Below are positions 39,101-52,563 of a stretch of 64,000 bases of DNA, piece by piece. Source of the stretch: Macrotis lagotis (taxonomy: Eukaryota > Chordata > Mammalia > Peramelemorphia > Peramelidae); contig NC_133663.1 of NCBI RefSeq assembly GCF_037893015.1, forward strand, positions 225,901,199 through 225,965,198, read 5' to 3'. How positions within the stretch are numbered: position 1 is the stretch's first letter; each line of letters starts with the position of its first letter. The notes beneath the pieces are model-generated. The model was not told where the DNA came from. It saw nothing but the letters and a program-made list of their open reading frames with translations, and did no database searches. The position numbers and the translations under genes were made by a program.

Positions 39101-42100
39101 TGTCATTGCTAACTTATTTCAGTTGTGTCTGACTTTTCATGACATCACTTGGGATTTTCTTAATAGACATATTAATAGTGACATTTCCTTCTCCAGTTCA
39201 AATGAAGAAACTGAGGCATGCAAGGTTAAGTGACTTACTCAGGGTCCCATAGCTATTAAGTGTCTGAGAGGCCAGATATGAACTTAGGAAGATGAGTCTT
39301 CTCGACTCCAGGCCCAATATTCCATCTATTGTGCCATTTAGCTGCTTCCCCTTCCCCAATCTGAGTTCAGAAGTGAATAAAATAAAATAATTTTTCCAAC
39401 TCTTTTTTCTATCATATCAAAATGGTGCTGGGATTCCAATTGATTATTAATGTAAGGGTGAGGTTGAAATTACTCCGTCTTGTTGACTATGTGATAACAT
39501 TTTTTGACTGAATTAATCATTTAAAAGTAGGTAAGAACAAGGCTTATATAGCTCTTTGAATCAATCAGAGTCAAAGAATTTAATCCTAGAACACCTAGTG
39601 TTTCATTTTCTAAAATAGGAAGGTAGGAAACTTAAATTTGTTTTGGTCAACTTGGTCAGTTAATTCATTTTCTAGTTAAAATTAAATATCATGGAAATTA
39701 ATAGAATTTTTGTCAGGTGCTATCAAAAAAAACCCTTTTTGTTTTATTTTTAAATTGTATTTTAAAGTAAATTTTAGTTGTTAAATGAAAAAAATACTTT
39801 GAAGTTTTAGTAAGATGAATAAAAGGAACATCCTTACCCATGATCAAACAGCTATTAAGTCTGAGAAGCCAGATCTGAACCCAGGAAGATGAGTCTTCCT
39901 GATTACAGACCCAGCATTCTAACTTTTGTGCCATCGAACTGCTTCCCCTTCACCTTCTCTCCCTCCCACCATAGCTTGAAACCAACTTTCTACCCATAAT
40001 ATCCTGTTGCCTCTCTTTGATCCCTTATGGTCAACAAACTATGCCCCCCCAATCCTGTCCATCCTGCCTCCTGTTTTTGTTTGACTTAAAAGAAAAGAGT
40101 GTTTTTTATATATTTAAATAGAGTTTTATTAGATTTTAAAATGTAAAAACCATTTTTAACTTGCAGGTTAATTCAAAAGGGATTAAAAGCACAAGCTATA
40201 GTTTTCCAAACTCTGTCTTGTGCCAACATCAACATCATTGGCTTATGAGATCATATTCATTGTGGCCAAATAGATATTATTTTGCCTTCTGATGGAGGAA
40301 CATTCTCACTACAAGATTCCCTTTTTTTCCCTCCCAAGGCGTGAGATAGTTGGTGTGGTGGAGCCCCTGCCCCATGATGAAACCTACTGTGACCCTGCTG
40401 CTCTGTTTCATGTTGCTAATGATTATTCCTTCATCAGGTAATAGTTTCATCCTCATTGTTTAGTATGTGATACTATGTGATACAGACAACTGACTATAAT
40501 GTGGTGGACCTCTTTTAGTAGTACAGATGAAGTCACAATATTTAAATGCATACTATAGAAAATGTAGGATTATAAAGGAAGACAATTATATTAAAATAAA
40601 AATGTATTTTTTCCTCATCCAGGTTCATTGGATTCCAGGTTAAGAACACCCTCATTTTAAAGAGGAGAAAAGTCAGTCTTAGAAGAAAGTGATTTGTCTA
40701 GAACTAATACTACTAATTGAGAGGATACCACTATAATCAAGCATTATAATCCATAGCTCCTGATCAAATTATATTGTAGAAATTATTCTAAAGCAGGTCT
40801 TGCAGTGCTTTGGGAATGATTCTTCATAACAATAGAAAACTAGGATTTTCTAGGACCTGTGGTTTGAAAAGCACACCCTTAGATAGAGTCAATGGGAATT
40901 TCAGTCAGTCAGTCAGTTAATAAGTCTTTATTCATACCTACTGTATGACAGTCACTGAACTGAGTGCTGGGTAAACAAAGATAAAAAAAAGCCCCTGCCC
41001 TCTATGAGCTCACAGTCTAATGAGAGAGACAACTATATCTATATAAACAAGCTTATAAAGGCCAAATTGGAGAACAGAAAATTCTGTTCTGGCCCTAGAA
41101 TTAAGGGACAAAGGCGGCAAGATTTTAGCTGGGTCTTGAAAGAAACCAGGAGACAGAAATGAGGGGGGAGAAGATCCAAGGTAATCAGTGAAAATGTCTA
41201 GACTCAGGAAATCAGTAGCTTATGTGAGGAACAGCAAGAAGACCAGTATTGCTGAATTTCAGAGTATGTGGTATGAGGAAGAACAACTTACATGGCCAGT
41301 TGTGATTGTCCCCAAGGAATTAACATTGAGATTTCTCTTTGTTTCTTATATAGATATTATACAAGGACTATTTATCAGTTCCAGTTCCATAAAGCTCTTT
41401 GTAGAATTGCTCAGCCCTCAGCTGATCTCCATAAGTGTGATATCACCAACTCTATTGATGCCGGGAGAAAACTGGAGTAAGAAACTATCCCCCCCTTTTC
41501 CTCTGTTGCCTAGTACTTTCATTACCAGATTTTCCTTTGATTGCCTTTCTGAAAAAAAAGGAAAGAATCCTATCTCAGGGATCTTTCTTCAATTACTTTG
41601 TGCTATGGATGTAGTGAACAACAATTGGATGACTGGATCTCACTGGGAGAAGACCTCCTTGGCTATCACAGCTACATGGCTACCTTTGATTATTGTGTAG
41701 AGGGAAAACAGAACAACTTAGGTCGATGTGGATAGGAGAAAATGCCCAAATCAAAGGAAATTATTTATTTAACTGCTAGTAACAAAGTTACATGAGACTG
41801 CAATATGGCTACAGATCTAGAATCTCCTGTATGGTACTGAACACTTTTCCTTTCATGTACAGAGCTATGCTGAAGTTGGGAAGATCAGAACCTTGGACAA
41901 AAGCATTAGAAAATGTTGTAGGAAGTAAGTCAATGGATGCAAAACCATTGCTTGAATACTTTGAACCTTTATCAACGTGGCTGAAAGAACAAAACAAGAA
42001 TGCATTTATAGGCTGGAATACTGCCTGGAGTCCTTGTAAGTACCAAATAATCATTCAGGGCTTAAACTCTTCTGCTTTCTACAGTCCCCAATCAGTCATT

Positions 42101-43864
42101 CCACATACATAGTATAATACTTTCCACAGAGTAAATGCTAAATTAATATCTGGAGAATGAATGGATGAATATTGCATTATCTCTGATGGTATACATCCTC
42201 TTTTCTATTCTGTATACACAGTGGGGCTCCTTACACATTTACTGATTCTTTATAAAATGATGGGACTTCTCTGATGATTTCTAAGGTTTCTTCTGCTTCT
42301 AAAATTCTGTGATTTTTCAATTGTTCTATCATTGATATTGTACTAAATATATTGTAGGATTTAGAGTTTAAAACTGAGGGAGGGAAGAGGAGGAAAGTAA
42401 TATTTCTCCTAATCCTCACTATTGCCACCTCTCTCATCTATCATTTTGTATATTAAGAGAAGAGAAATAGAAAAAAAGAGAAGGGAAAATGGAAAGAAGA
42501 AAAGAGAAAGTGGAAAAAAATCATAGGAAGGTCATTCTGGAAAGTGTTCAATCTTGTAAGAAAGGGAGAATTAAGATTATCGAGAGAAAAATCTAGTAAC
42601 TCCTATCTCGATCTCACTACCTCCTTTCCTTCTCCTTCATTTCACATTCAAGCACTAGAGAAAAATGAAAGTGCAGTTAATCTTGACATTTCTTTTAAAT
42701 CAGATGAAGAGAGAATCAAAGTGAGGATAAGTCTGAAATCAGCATTTGGAGATAATGCAGTAAGTAACTTGAACAACTCCTCATTCCATTATTTTCTTGC
42801 TCTGTATTAAAAAAGAGGGTGAGATAAGAAACCATCAGCACAAATATATTCTCCTAATAACTTTACTATGTAAACTTTTTTCCTTTAGTATTTAATTTTC
42901 TCTGGGGATGCCTGTTTGGGTAAGTATACTGGAAAAGGCAGCTAGGGAGCACAGTTATAAAGTTCTGGAGCCTGAATTCAGAAAGACTCATTTTCTCAAG
43001 TTGAAATCTGGTTTCAGACAGTAGTTGTGTGATCCTGGTCAAGTCACATAACCCTTCTGCCTCCATTCTATAAAATGAGCTGGAAAAGGAGACAGCAAAC
43101 CATTTTGGTGTCTTTGCCATGAAAACCTCAAATTGTCACAAAGAATCTGACATGACTGAAAACAAATTGTAACTGGAAAGGACCCTAGACTTACAGTCAG
43201 AGGACATAGGTTCAAGTTTTAGTTCTTCCATAACTCGCTTAACATTAAGTTCTACTTAAAGGTTTTGCATCTCAGTTTCCTTATTTGCTAAATAGGAGGA
43301 AGGGAATAATATTCTCCCTACCTGTCCCAAAAAGTTGTTAAAATTGAATAGTATACATATAAAGAGCTTTCAAAACATTAAGTGATATATTAACACCTGT
43401 GAGTTGTTATTATAATAATTATTATTGCTATTGCTATTATTTTTATAACCACTTTAAGTTGTTATAGTAATTAATGAGATTTCTGGGCAAAAGTATGAAA
43501 ATTATGTAAATAAGATTCAAAGATACTATTATTCATATCAGAGAAAGATGCTGCTGACCCACCCATAAGTTTAGTTTCATTTTAGAATCTTAGATACTTC
43601 TATGTGCCCCTGAGAAAGTTGCTTAAGCCATTTTGCCTCAGTTTCCTCATCTGTAAAATGATCTGGAGAAGAAAATGGCAAACCACTTCAATTTCAAGAA
43701 AATCCTAAATGGGGTCATGAAGAGTCAGACTCGATTGAACAAAAAAAGATGAACCTTATAAAATGTGCCATAACAAATATCAATTCTAATGTTTGAAAAA
43801 ATTAAAAAATGAAACTAATCTGCCATATTTCTTGTTTCTCTACCTGAAAGAATTATCTCAAATT

Positions 43865-43915
<51 letters not shown>

Positions 43916-46380
43916 CTAAGAGAACACATATTCTTTCTTCTAGTCAAACAATTGAAGTAGTGTACACACTACTATTATTATTAGCTAAAACTAATCAACA
44001 AATCAATTAGCATTTATTATTCACTCTCTACACCACTCATTCATTGTAGGATTTAAATATTTGATAAAAATGCAAAGAATTATGGATGGCCAAGGAGACC
44101 CATTGTATATTTTAACAAGGATCATAATGTCAAGGAATGTCAAACTTAGAACAGGAGGCAGTCTGGTACAAAGGATTTGGAGTCAGAGGTACTGAGTTTG
44201 AATTGTGACACTGTAACTTACTATTGTTTAAACTTGGGCAATGCTGGACCTCAGTTTCCCCCCCTATGTAAAATGAGAGACTGGGACAAATGTCCTTTCC
44301 AGTTATAAATCTCTGATCCTATTTTCTTCCTAAGAGTTATAGATCTCAGCTAACTGGTATCTGTCAGTTGCCTGGAAAAAATAGTTATCCTTTGGTTCTA
44401 GTTGCCTGTTCTAGCTATGGTAATGTTAAGCCTGTGATGAGATTCAACCCTTTTTTTAAAATCACTTCTGTATCTAGAGAAGTCTATAATTATTCATCTC
44501 TCATATTTTGTCTTCAAGACCAATAGCTATTGAATAAATGAAGTTGAAGCATTTGTAAAAATGGCTTTGTGAAGCATCTATATGATGGTTGAACTCTTTT
44601 TTTTTCTATAATGAATAGGAAGGATTGCAAAGTTGGAAAGATCCAAAATGTCATTCAGGTTACTGTGCTCAATAAGACTAGCAAATGGAAAAAAATGGTA
44701 TATACAGGGCATTCCAAAAGTCTTAGTGTACTTGTAAGCTATTAATGTTTAAAACTACACTAAGAATTTTGGGGCATTCTATATTAAAAATCATTAAGAA
44801 TACATACTAGAGTCAGGACTAGCCTGGAAAAAACAAATTTGAAATACATACCTTGCAGAGCAAGCATAGGTATTTTACCTCACTTGGAAGATCAAAGAAG
44901 TGAACTTGAGAAACCTCAGATTCAGAACAGATAGTTGATGATCATCAGTTTTTGTCTCATTAAATTACCCTTGGTAAGTAATTAGTCACTCAACAAACAT
45001 TTATAAGTTACTGATTATATACTATTCATAGTTCTGGGAACTAGGAATACAACTACAAAAGAGAAACAGTTTCTTCCCTCACATGCTTACATTCTTTCCT
45101 TTTCTCCCTCTACAGTATGACTGGAATCAAAATGAAATTTATCTGTTCAAGTCATCAATTGCTTTTATCATGAGACAGTATTTTTTAAAAGAAAAAAATC
45201 AGACCATCCCTTTTACGTGAGTGACTATATTGGGTTCTTGGCTCAACTCTTAGTGTTGGTGGGGATGGGGTTTGGGGGGAAGGGATGGTATTCAGTTTAA
45301 CCTGAAGGTCTTCTCCAGTACCAGTAAGGGATCTTTTCATTGTATTAGTTATCATAGAGTTTGGGTGAATTGTATATTGCTTCACATAAGAAAACTTTCC
45401 AGGGGGTAGAAGGATGGTGATGGTAGTAGTTTTATCTATCTTATTTTGCCTGAGTCCTACGAACAGAAATGACCAACTCTCCTTTTTTGTCTAACTATTT
45501 CTCCAACCAACTCAAGCTATTTTAGATATTCCCCTCATGATACAAAATCACCCCTCTTAACACTTTGTCTTTTTTCTCAGATGCTCTTGTAAAGGCAGCA
45601 TGTGATATTACTATTCTTCTTGGATTGTTTCATGTTACCTGAAAAATGAGAACACTTTTTGCCCACTAACTAGTTGAGGGGGACTGGTAGTCTAAAGAAT
45701 GTTGTCCTGGTTATAAAGGCTTGCAAGGAAATCAGGATGAAAAAAACAAAGTGAATAGTATATGTTTCAATCTGGCAAATGGAATGCCTACAATGATTTT
45801 CTGTTTTTTTTTCCTATTAATGAGTTCCTCCTGGAGCATCCATTTTGGCCAGCCAATCTGTATTTCTTTCCTTGCTCTACTTCTCCCTTTTTGACCACAG
45901 ACATCTTGCCCAGGGAGCAGACATGACACAGATAGAATGAGTGCTAGTTGGGAGCCAAAGAAGACTCATCTTCAAGACTTTAAGTCCAGCTTCAAACACT
46001 TATTAGCTGTGTGACTCTGAACAAATCACTTAATACTTTTTTGCCTCAGTTTCCTCATCTATAAAATGACCTGGAGAAGGAAATGGCAAACCACTCAAGT
46101 ATCTTTGCCAAGAAAATTCCAAATGAGATCACAAAGAGATGGAAATGACTGAACAATAGCAACTTTTTACAGATAAAAAAGCTAAGAGTCAGAGTGATCA
46201 CTTTTCTGGCATCACGTAGTTAGGAAGCATTAGACATGAGAGTAGAACTAAGGTCCAATGACTCCAGAACCATAACTTAGTACTCCCTATGTTGACTAGG
46301 GCAAGTGCTCGGCTGTACTCAGTTTCTCTCATCTGCTAGTACTAATACTGGACCACGTCAGGAGGAAGCTTGGAAGGAGG

Positions 46381-46431
<51 letters not shown>

Positions 46432-46805
46432 TGTGTGTGTGTGTGTGTGTGTGTGTATTAAGGAGGTGAAAGTTATGGGGGAAATATTGTGGACCTATGT
46501 AAAGGAAGCATGATGATATAATATAGTCAAGTCAGATTGGAGAATCTGACTTCAAATCTCCCCCAATACTACTTTTGTCACCCTGTGAGAGGTCACTTCA
46601 CCTTGCTGATCTCAGTTTCCTCAACTGTTCATGGCCAATGAAGTTTATTTCAGCTCTAGGTCTATGAGCCTCCTAACTAATACACATAGGTTATTTCAGT
46701 TTTAAGTTATTAAAACTTAAAGCTATAAAACTGTTCCTCCCTCCTTCCTTCTCCCCCTCCCTCCCTTCATTCCTCTTTTTCTCTTTCAACTTTTCTCTCT
46801 CTCTG

Positions 46806-46838
<33 letters not shown>

Positions 46839-46861
46839 GTCTCTCTCTCTCTGTCTCTCTG

Positions 46862-46927
<66 letters not shown>

Positions 46928-49900
46928 CCATTCCAAAAGTCTTACTGTAGTTTTGAGCACTCTATAAATGCTTATTTCCTTCCCTTCCCTTTCCTACTGT
47001 CTCTTCCCTATGGGACACAGTACTAATCTCCTTAGAAAAATTTTCTCATTTGATCCTTACAATAACTCTTACCCTATAATGGCAAGTGCCATTATCATCC
47101 CCATCTTACAAATGAGGAAACTGATGTAGAGATTAAGTGACTTGTGCAGTGTCTAGTAAGTGCTTGAAACCAGAATTAAAAATTAGTCTGGGGACCCCAA
47201 TTGGGGTCTTTGAAAAGTCATAGGGCAGTATGAGGCACTGAGGACCCAAGAATATGAGATAATGAGCAAATGGGACCAAAAAGGAAGTAAGAAGCAAAAC
47301 ATAACTTCCTTCATAATTTTGCCTGAAATAGAGAAAGGATAATGAAAAATTGTACCCATCTCTACCCTATATTATGCTTCTACCCCTTATCACGGCACTT
47401 TTCCATATTCTTAATGCTTTTCTTTTTTCTTAATTTAAATTTATTTTTATTAAAGATATTGAGTTTTACATTTTCCCCCAATCTTGCTTCCCTCCCCCCC
47501 CCACAGAGAGCACTCTGTCAGTCTTTATTTGTTTCCATGTTGTAACTTGATCCAAATTGGGTGTGATGAGAGAGAAATCATATCCTTAAAGACAAGAGAA
47601 GTCTAAGAGGTAACAAGATCAGACAATAAGCTATCTGTCTTTTTTTTCTAAATTAAAGGGAATAGTCCTTGCACTTTGTTCAAACTCCACAGCTCCTTAT
47701 CTGGATACAGATGGTATTCTCCTTTGCAGACAGCCCAAAATTGTTCCTGATTGTTGCCCTGATGGAATGAGGAAGTCCTTCAAGGTTGAACATCACTCCC
47801 ATGTTGCTGTTAGGGTGTACGGTGTTTTTCTGGATCTGCTCATCTCACTCAGCATCAGTTCATGCAAATCCCTCCAGGTTTCCCTGAAATCCCGTCCCTC
47901 CTGGTTTCTTATAGAACAATAGTGTTCCATGACATACATATACCACAGTTTGCTAAGCCATTTCCCAATTGAAGGACATTTACTGGATTTCCAATTCTTT
48001 GCCACCACAAACAGGGCTGCTATAAATATTTTTGTACAAGTAATGTTTTTACCCTTTTTCTTCATCTCTTCAGGGTATAGACCCAGTAGTGGTATTGTTG
48101 GGTCAAAGGGTATGCACATTTTTGTTGCCATTTGGGCATAGTTCCAAATAGCTCTCCAGAAGAGTTGGATGAGTTCACAGCTCCACCAACAGTGTAATAG
48201 TGTCCCAGATTTCCTACATCCTTTCCAACAATGATCATTATCCTTCCTGGTTATACTGGCCAATCTGAGAGTTATGAGGAGGTAGCTTAGAGAAGCTTTA
48301 ATTTGCATTTCTCTAATAATTAATGATTTAGAGCATTTTTTCATATGGCTATGAATTACTTTGATCTCCTCATCTGAAAATTGCCTTTGCATATCCTTTG
48401 ACCATTTGTCAATTGGGGAGTGTCTTTTTGTTTTAAAAATATGACTCAGTTCTCTGTATATTTTAGAAATGAGTCCTTTGTCAGAATCATTAGTTGTAAA
48501 GATTGTTTCCCAATTTACTACATTTCTTTTGATCTTGGTTACGTTGGTTTTATCTGTGCAAAAACTTTTTAATTTAATGTAATCGAAATCATCTAATTGG
48601 ATATTGGTGATGTTCTCCAACTCTTCCTTAGTCATAAACTGCTCCCCTTTCCATAGATCTGACAGGTAGACTAGTCCTTGATCTTCTAATTTGCTTATAG
48701 TATTGTTTTTTATGTCTATGTCCTGTAACCATTTGGATCTTACCTTGGTAAAGGGTGTGAGGTGTTGGTCTAATCTAAGTTTCTTCCATACTAAATTCCA
48801 ATTTTCCCAGCAATTTTTTATCAAAGAGGGGGTTTTTATCCCAATGGCCAGACTCTTTGGGTTTATCAAACAGCAGCTTACTATAATCATCTTCTGCTTT
48901 TACACCTACTTATTTCTTCAAGGAAGTCTTTCTGTGCTGGAGACCAGATTGTATTCTCCTCAGAGGTTCCAGGTCTCTCTGAGTTGGGGTCTTTCCCTTC
49001 CAGGAATTTTTCTATGGATCCACCTTTCTGCTGACCCTTCTTCATTATGCTAAGACCTTGATTTGAGGGGGGGGGGCTGGTTCACCTGGGCTTGGGATCG
49101 CTAAAGGCTTTACTGAGTGCAGTTTCTCTGGCTGGCCAGTAAGAGGTGCTGGTTGGCCTCTCTGGAGTGTCTGTGACCTTGGTTGGGAGGCCTTCTCCCT
49201 TTGCCCAAAGGCAGGAGTTGGAACTATTGAATTCTTTTGCCTTCACTCAGTGGTGGGCATTACCCTGGCCTGAGGTCATTCCTCAGCTGGGCTGGTTCTT
49301 CTGCTCACACACCTGGGCCTGAGGCAGAAGTAGTTTGCCTTTGTTTGAGGAGAAGCCTCTGTGCAATGGAGTTGTGCCCTCAGAGTTTCTCAGACCCGAG
49401 AAGCCTAGGGATGGTGTCTTCCATTCTCCTGCACCAGAATACTTCCTCCAGCCTGGTCCCGGAGCTCCAGGGGGACAGCACCAACAGCAGCGCCTCTCTG
49501 CTTCCCCACGGACCCAGGCCCCTTTTGTCCAGCCCCACCACTGATCCAGCAGGTTTGCTCTCGGGCCCTCAGACTCCCCTTTCCAATTTAGCTGTTAATC
49601 TGGCTGATCCGGGGCAGATCCTCCCTTGGAGCCCAGACTCACCCGCCCAGATTCCTCCAAGGCTGCTGCGGGAGACAAATCCTGAGGTAGCTGTTCTTCT
49701 GCCTTTTCTTTCTGGGTTTTCTGGATCAGAATTCTTTTAAGAGGTGTGTTTCATGTGATAGATGGGGAAGAGATCAGGAGACTTTAGAACTGTGCCTGTC
49801 TTCTCTCCACCATCTTGGCTGGAAGTCTGCTTTTCTTTTTAAAATTGAATTTCATTTCATTTTTTAATTCACAATTCTTTATTTTCCTTCCCATTTTCAA

Positions 49901-50466
49901 TGTCTCTTCCCATTAGAAAAAAATAAACCCTTGTAACAAGGGTTACTTATTATAATATATAAATATTATATAATAATATAAATACTATTATGCCATAAGA
50001 AATGATAAAAAAGAAAGTTTCAGAGAAACCTGGAAGACTTCTATGAACTGATGTAGAGTAAAATAAGCAGAATTAAGAGAACAGTTTATATGCAGACAAC
50101 AATATTGTTAAAATAAACAACTTCTGAAGGACATGATAACTGATCAGTAATGACTAACCAAGTTCCTGGGACCTGATGATGATGATTCATACTCAACATA
50201 TTATTATTTTCTTCTGAATATTATTTCCTTCTTATATTGTCTCTAGAATATGATTAGTGTCCTTTGACTTCATGCTATTTATTGTGGCTTCTATATCATA
50301 AATAATAATGGATCTTATGTTTTTTTCTAGGGATGAAAATGTAATTGTGTTTGATTTGAAACCCAGGGTCTCCTTCTATTTCTATGTCACTACTCTTCAA
50401 AACAATGTAATTCCCAGAGGAGAAGTAGAAAAAGCGATCAGGTGACATATTGTTTTCCAAAGAAAA

Positions 50467-50520
<54 letters not shown>

Positions 50521-52064
50521 TATGTTCTGGAAAGAAGGTCATCATCATGAATGAAGGGGATACCAAATCAAAAACATCTGATTGTTTTTACCAAAGGACA
50601 TGAAAAAGAATCATATTCTGAGATTTCTCAATCCTCAAGAGGTTTAATTGCCATTCCACAGTTTGTTAACAGTTGTGATTAAAGAGTCTATTATAGGCCA
50701 AAAGCTACATTAGGCATTTCCTTTGTCCCTTGGGAATAAATAGGTTCTGATTTTAGAGTAGGTTTGCCTCAGAAATTTGACCTATCTCAGGTGAGAATGA
50801 AGGGTTCTTAGAGGCCTGTACATTTTCTTTGCCTTCAGATTCACTAACTGAAAGGAATTGTCTTTTAGCCACAAAGATCTTCAGGCTGGGTTCAGCTCAT
50901 ATAAACTTTTGACAGCTGCTAGAGATTGACTTGATTTATTGTTTTGTTGATTGTCTAGACTTTTAACAGTGATGGGAAAATATTAATAGTGAAGATTAAA
51001 CTTAAAAGTGTGTCAAGTAGGGATTTATTTGTTTGGAGAACCAATTGATAAACATTTACCAACATACCACTGTTTCTAGATTTCCAAACTGAAATTCTGA
51101 GGACCAAAAACGATCATTCCAAATTTGGTCTCTTTCTCCTTTCTGCTTATATGCTTTGGGGCATAGTTATATCTTGACCTGAAATGCCAGCAACAATCTG
51201 TGCTAAGAATTTTAGCTAGGGATAGTCTTTTATCTCTCAGATTTCAATGATATTATGAACCTCAGACCTCTCTAGTTAACTAGAATTTAGTGCTCTCTCT
51301 GCAGTGGATAAAATGGCTTAGGTAATTATTATTCTATGTGGATCTGGAGAAGACGAAGTGAAGGTGAGTATTCTGTTTTGAATACTGATTAAAGAACTGA
51401 CCGTGGAGTCAGGAAGACCCTGGTTCAAAGTCCTGCCTCTGACACCTTTTGATTGTGTGACCTTGGACAAGTCACCCAACTTCTCCATACTCCATATAAC
51501 AATTGATAGACTGAATTGGTAGAGAGACATTTTGCCTTTGATGTTTCTACCAATGAAATCCCAGGTTTGGTGGTCTCCTCCCACCAGAAAAAATAAATAT
51601 ACTCCAGAAATCAGTGTAAATATTCCGAGAAAATATTACCAATTCAGTCTAGAATGCTGAATATTCAACTGTTCTTTCCCTTTTTAGGAAACAGACCAAT
51701 CTTATCTGGTATAGATAGAACTGCCTTGAAACCACTTGTGACTTATTATGAATTTGTGACAAGTGCTCTAAGTTTTCACTTGGAGTATAATTGATGAAAT
51801 TCCAAGAACTCCAAAATACCCTTTCTTCATTCCTCATTTCAATATGTGTATATGTGTGTGTGTGTGCGTGTTTTAGGGGTTTTTTTTTGCAAGACAGTGG
51901 GGTTAAGTGGGTTGCCTGAAGCCATACAGCTAGGTAATTATTAAGTGTCTGAGACCCGATTTGAACTCAGGTACTCTTGACTCCAGGGCAGGTGCTTTAT
52001 CCACTGCACCACCTAGCCGTCCTGATTGTGTATATATGTTTATGGACATATGTTGTATAAATAA

Positions 52065-52118
<54 letters not shown>

Positions 52119-52262
52119 AAATATATGTGTTTATAATTTTTTAAAGTTTTATATGTATGTGTATATATACATATATGTAACACAGATACCAAAAGATAGA
52201 TTGATAGAAAGATAGATGGATAGATAGATAGATAGCTGTATTGTTTTCAATCATGTGTAGAT

Positions 52263-52307
<45 letters not shown>

Positions 52308-52502
52308 TGGATGTCTTGTTGTTCAGTCATGTATGATTCTTGGGGCTATTGCATGCCAGGTCCTTCTGTCCTCCACTATTTCTCAAAGTCTGTCCAATGA
52401 CACTATCTATCCTTCCTGTCCTCTACATCACCTTTTTCTTTTGTCTTTAATCTTTTTCAATGTCAGGACCCTTTCCAGTGGATTCTATCTTCTCATAATT
52501 TG

Positions 52503-52563
<61 letters not shown>

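Noticed and set aside
41188-41700. 170-codon + strand frame overlapping exon 12
   Set aside because: It is in a different frame from ACE2 and is built from L2 antisense sequence, exon 12 out of frame and intron.
46691-46960. Arg/Glu-rich minus-strand frame
   Set aside because: It is the translation of a CT/GA microsatellite; such frames arise in any phase of the repeat.
49237-49740. 167-codon frame as a host gene
   Set aside because: It lies wholly antisense to the GC-rich 5' UTR of an L1 and has no resemblance to a host protein; kept only as a possible antisense ORF of the element.
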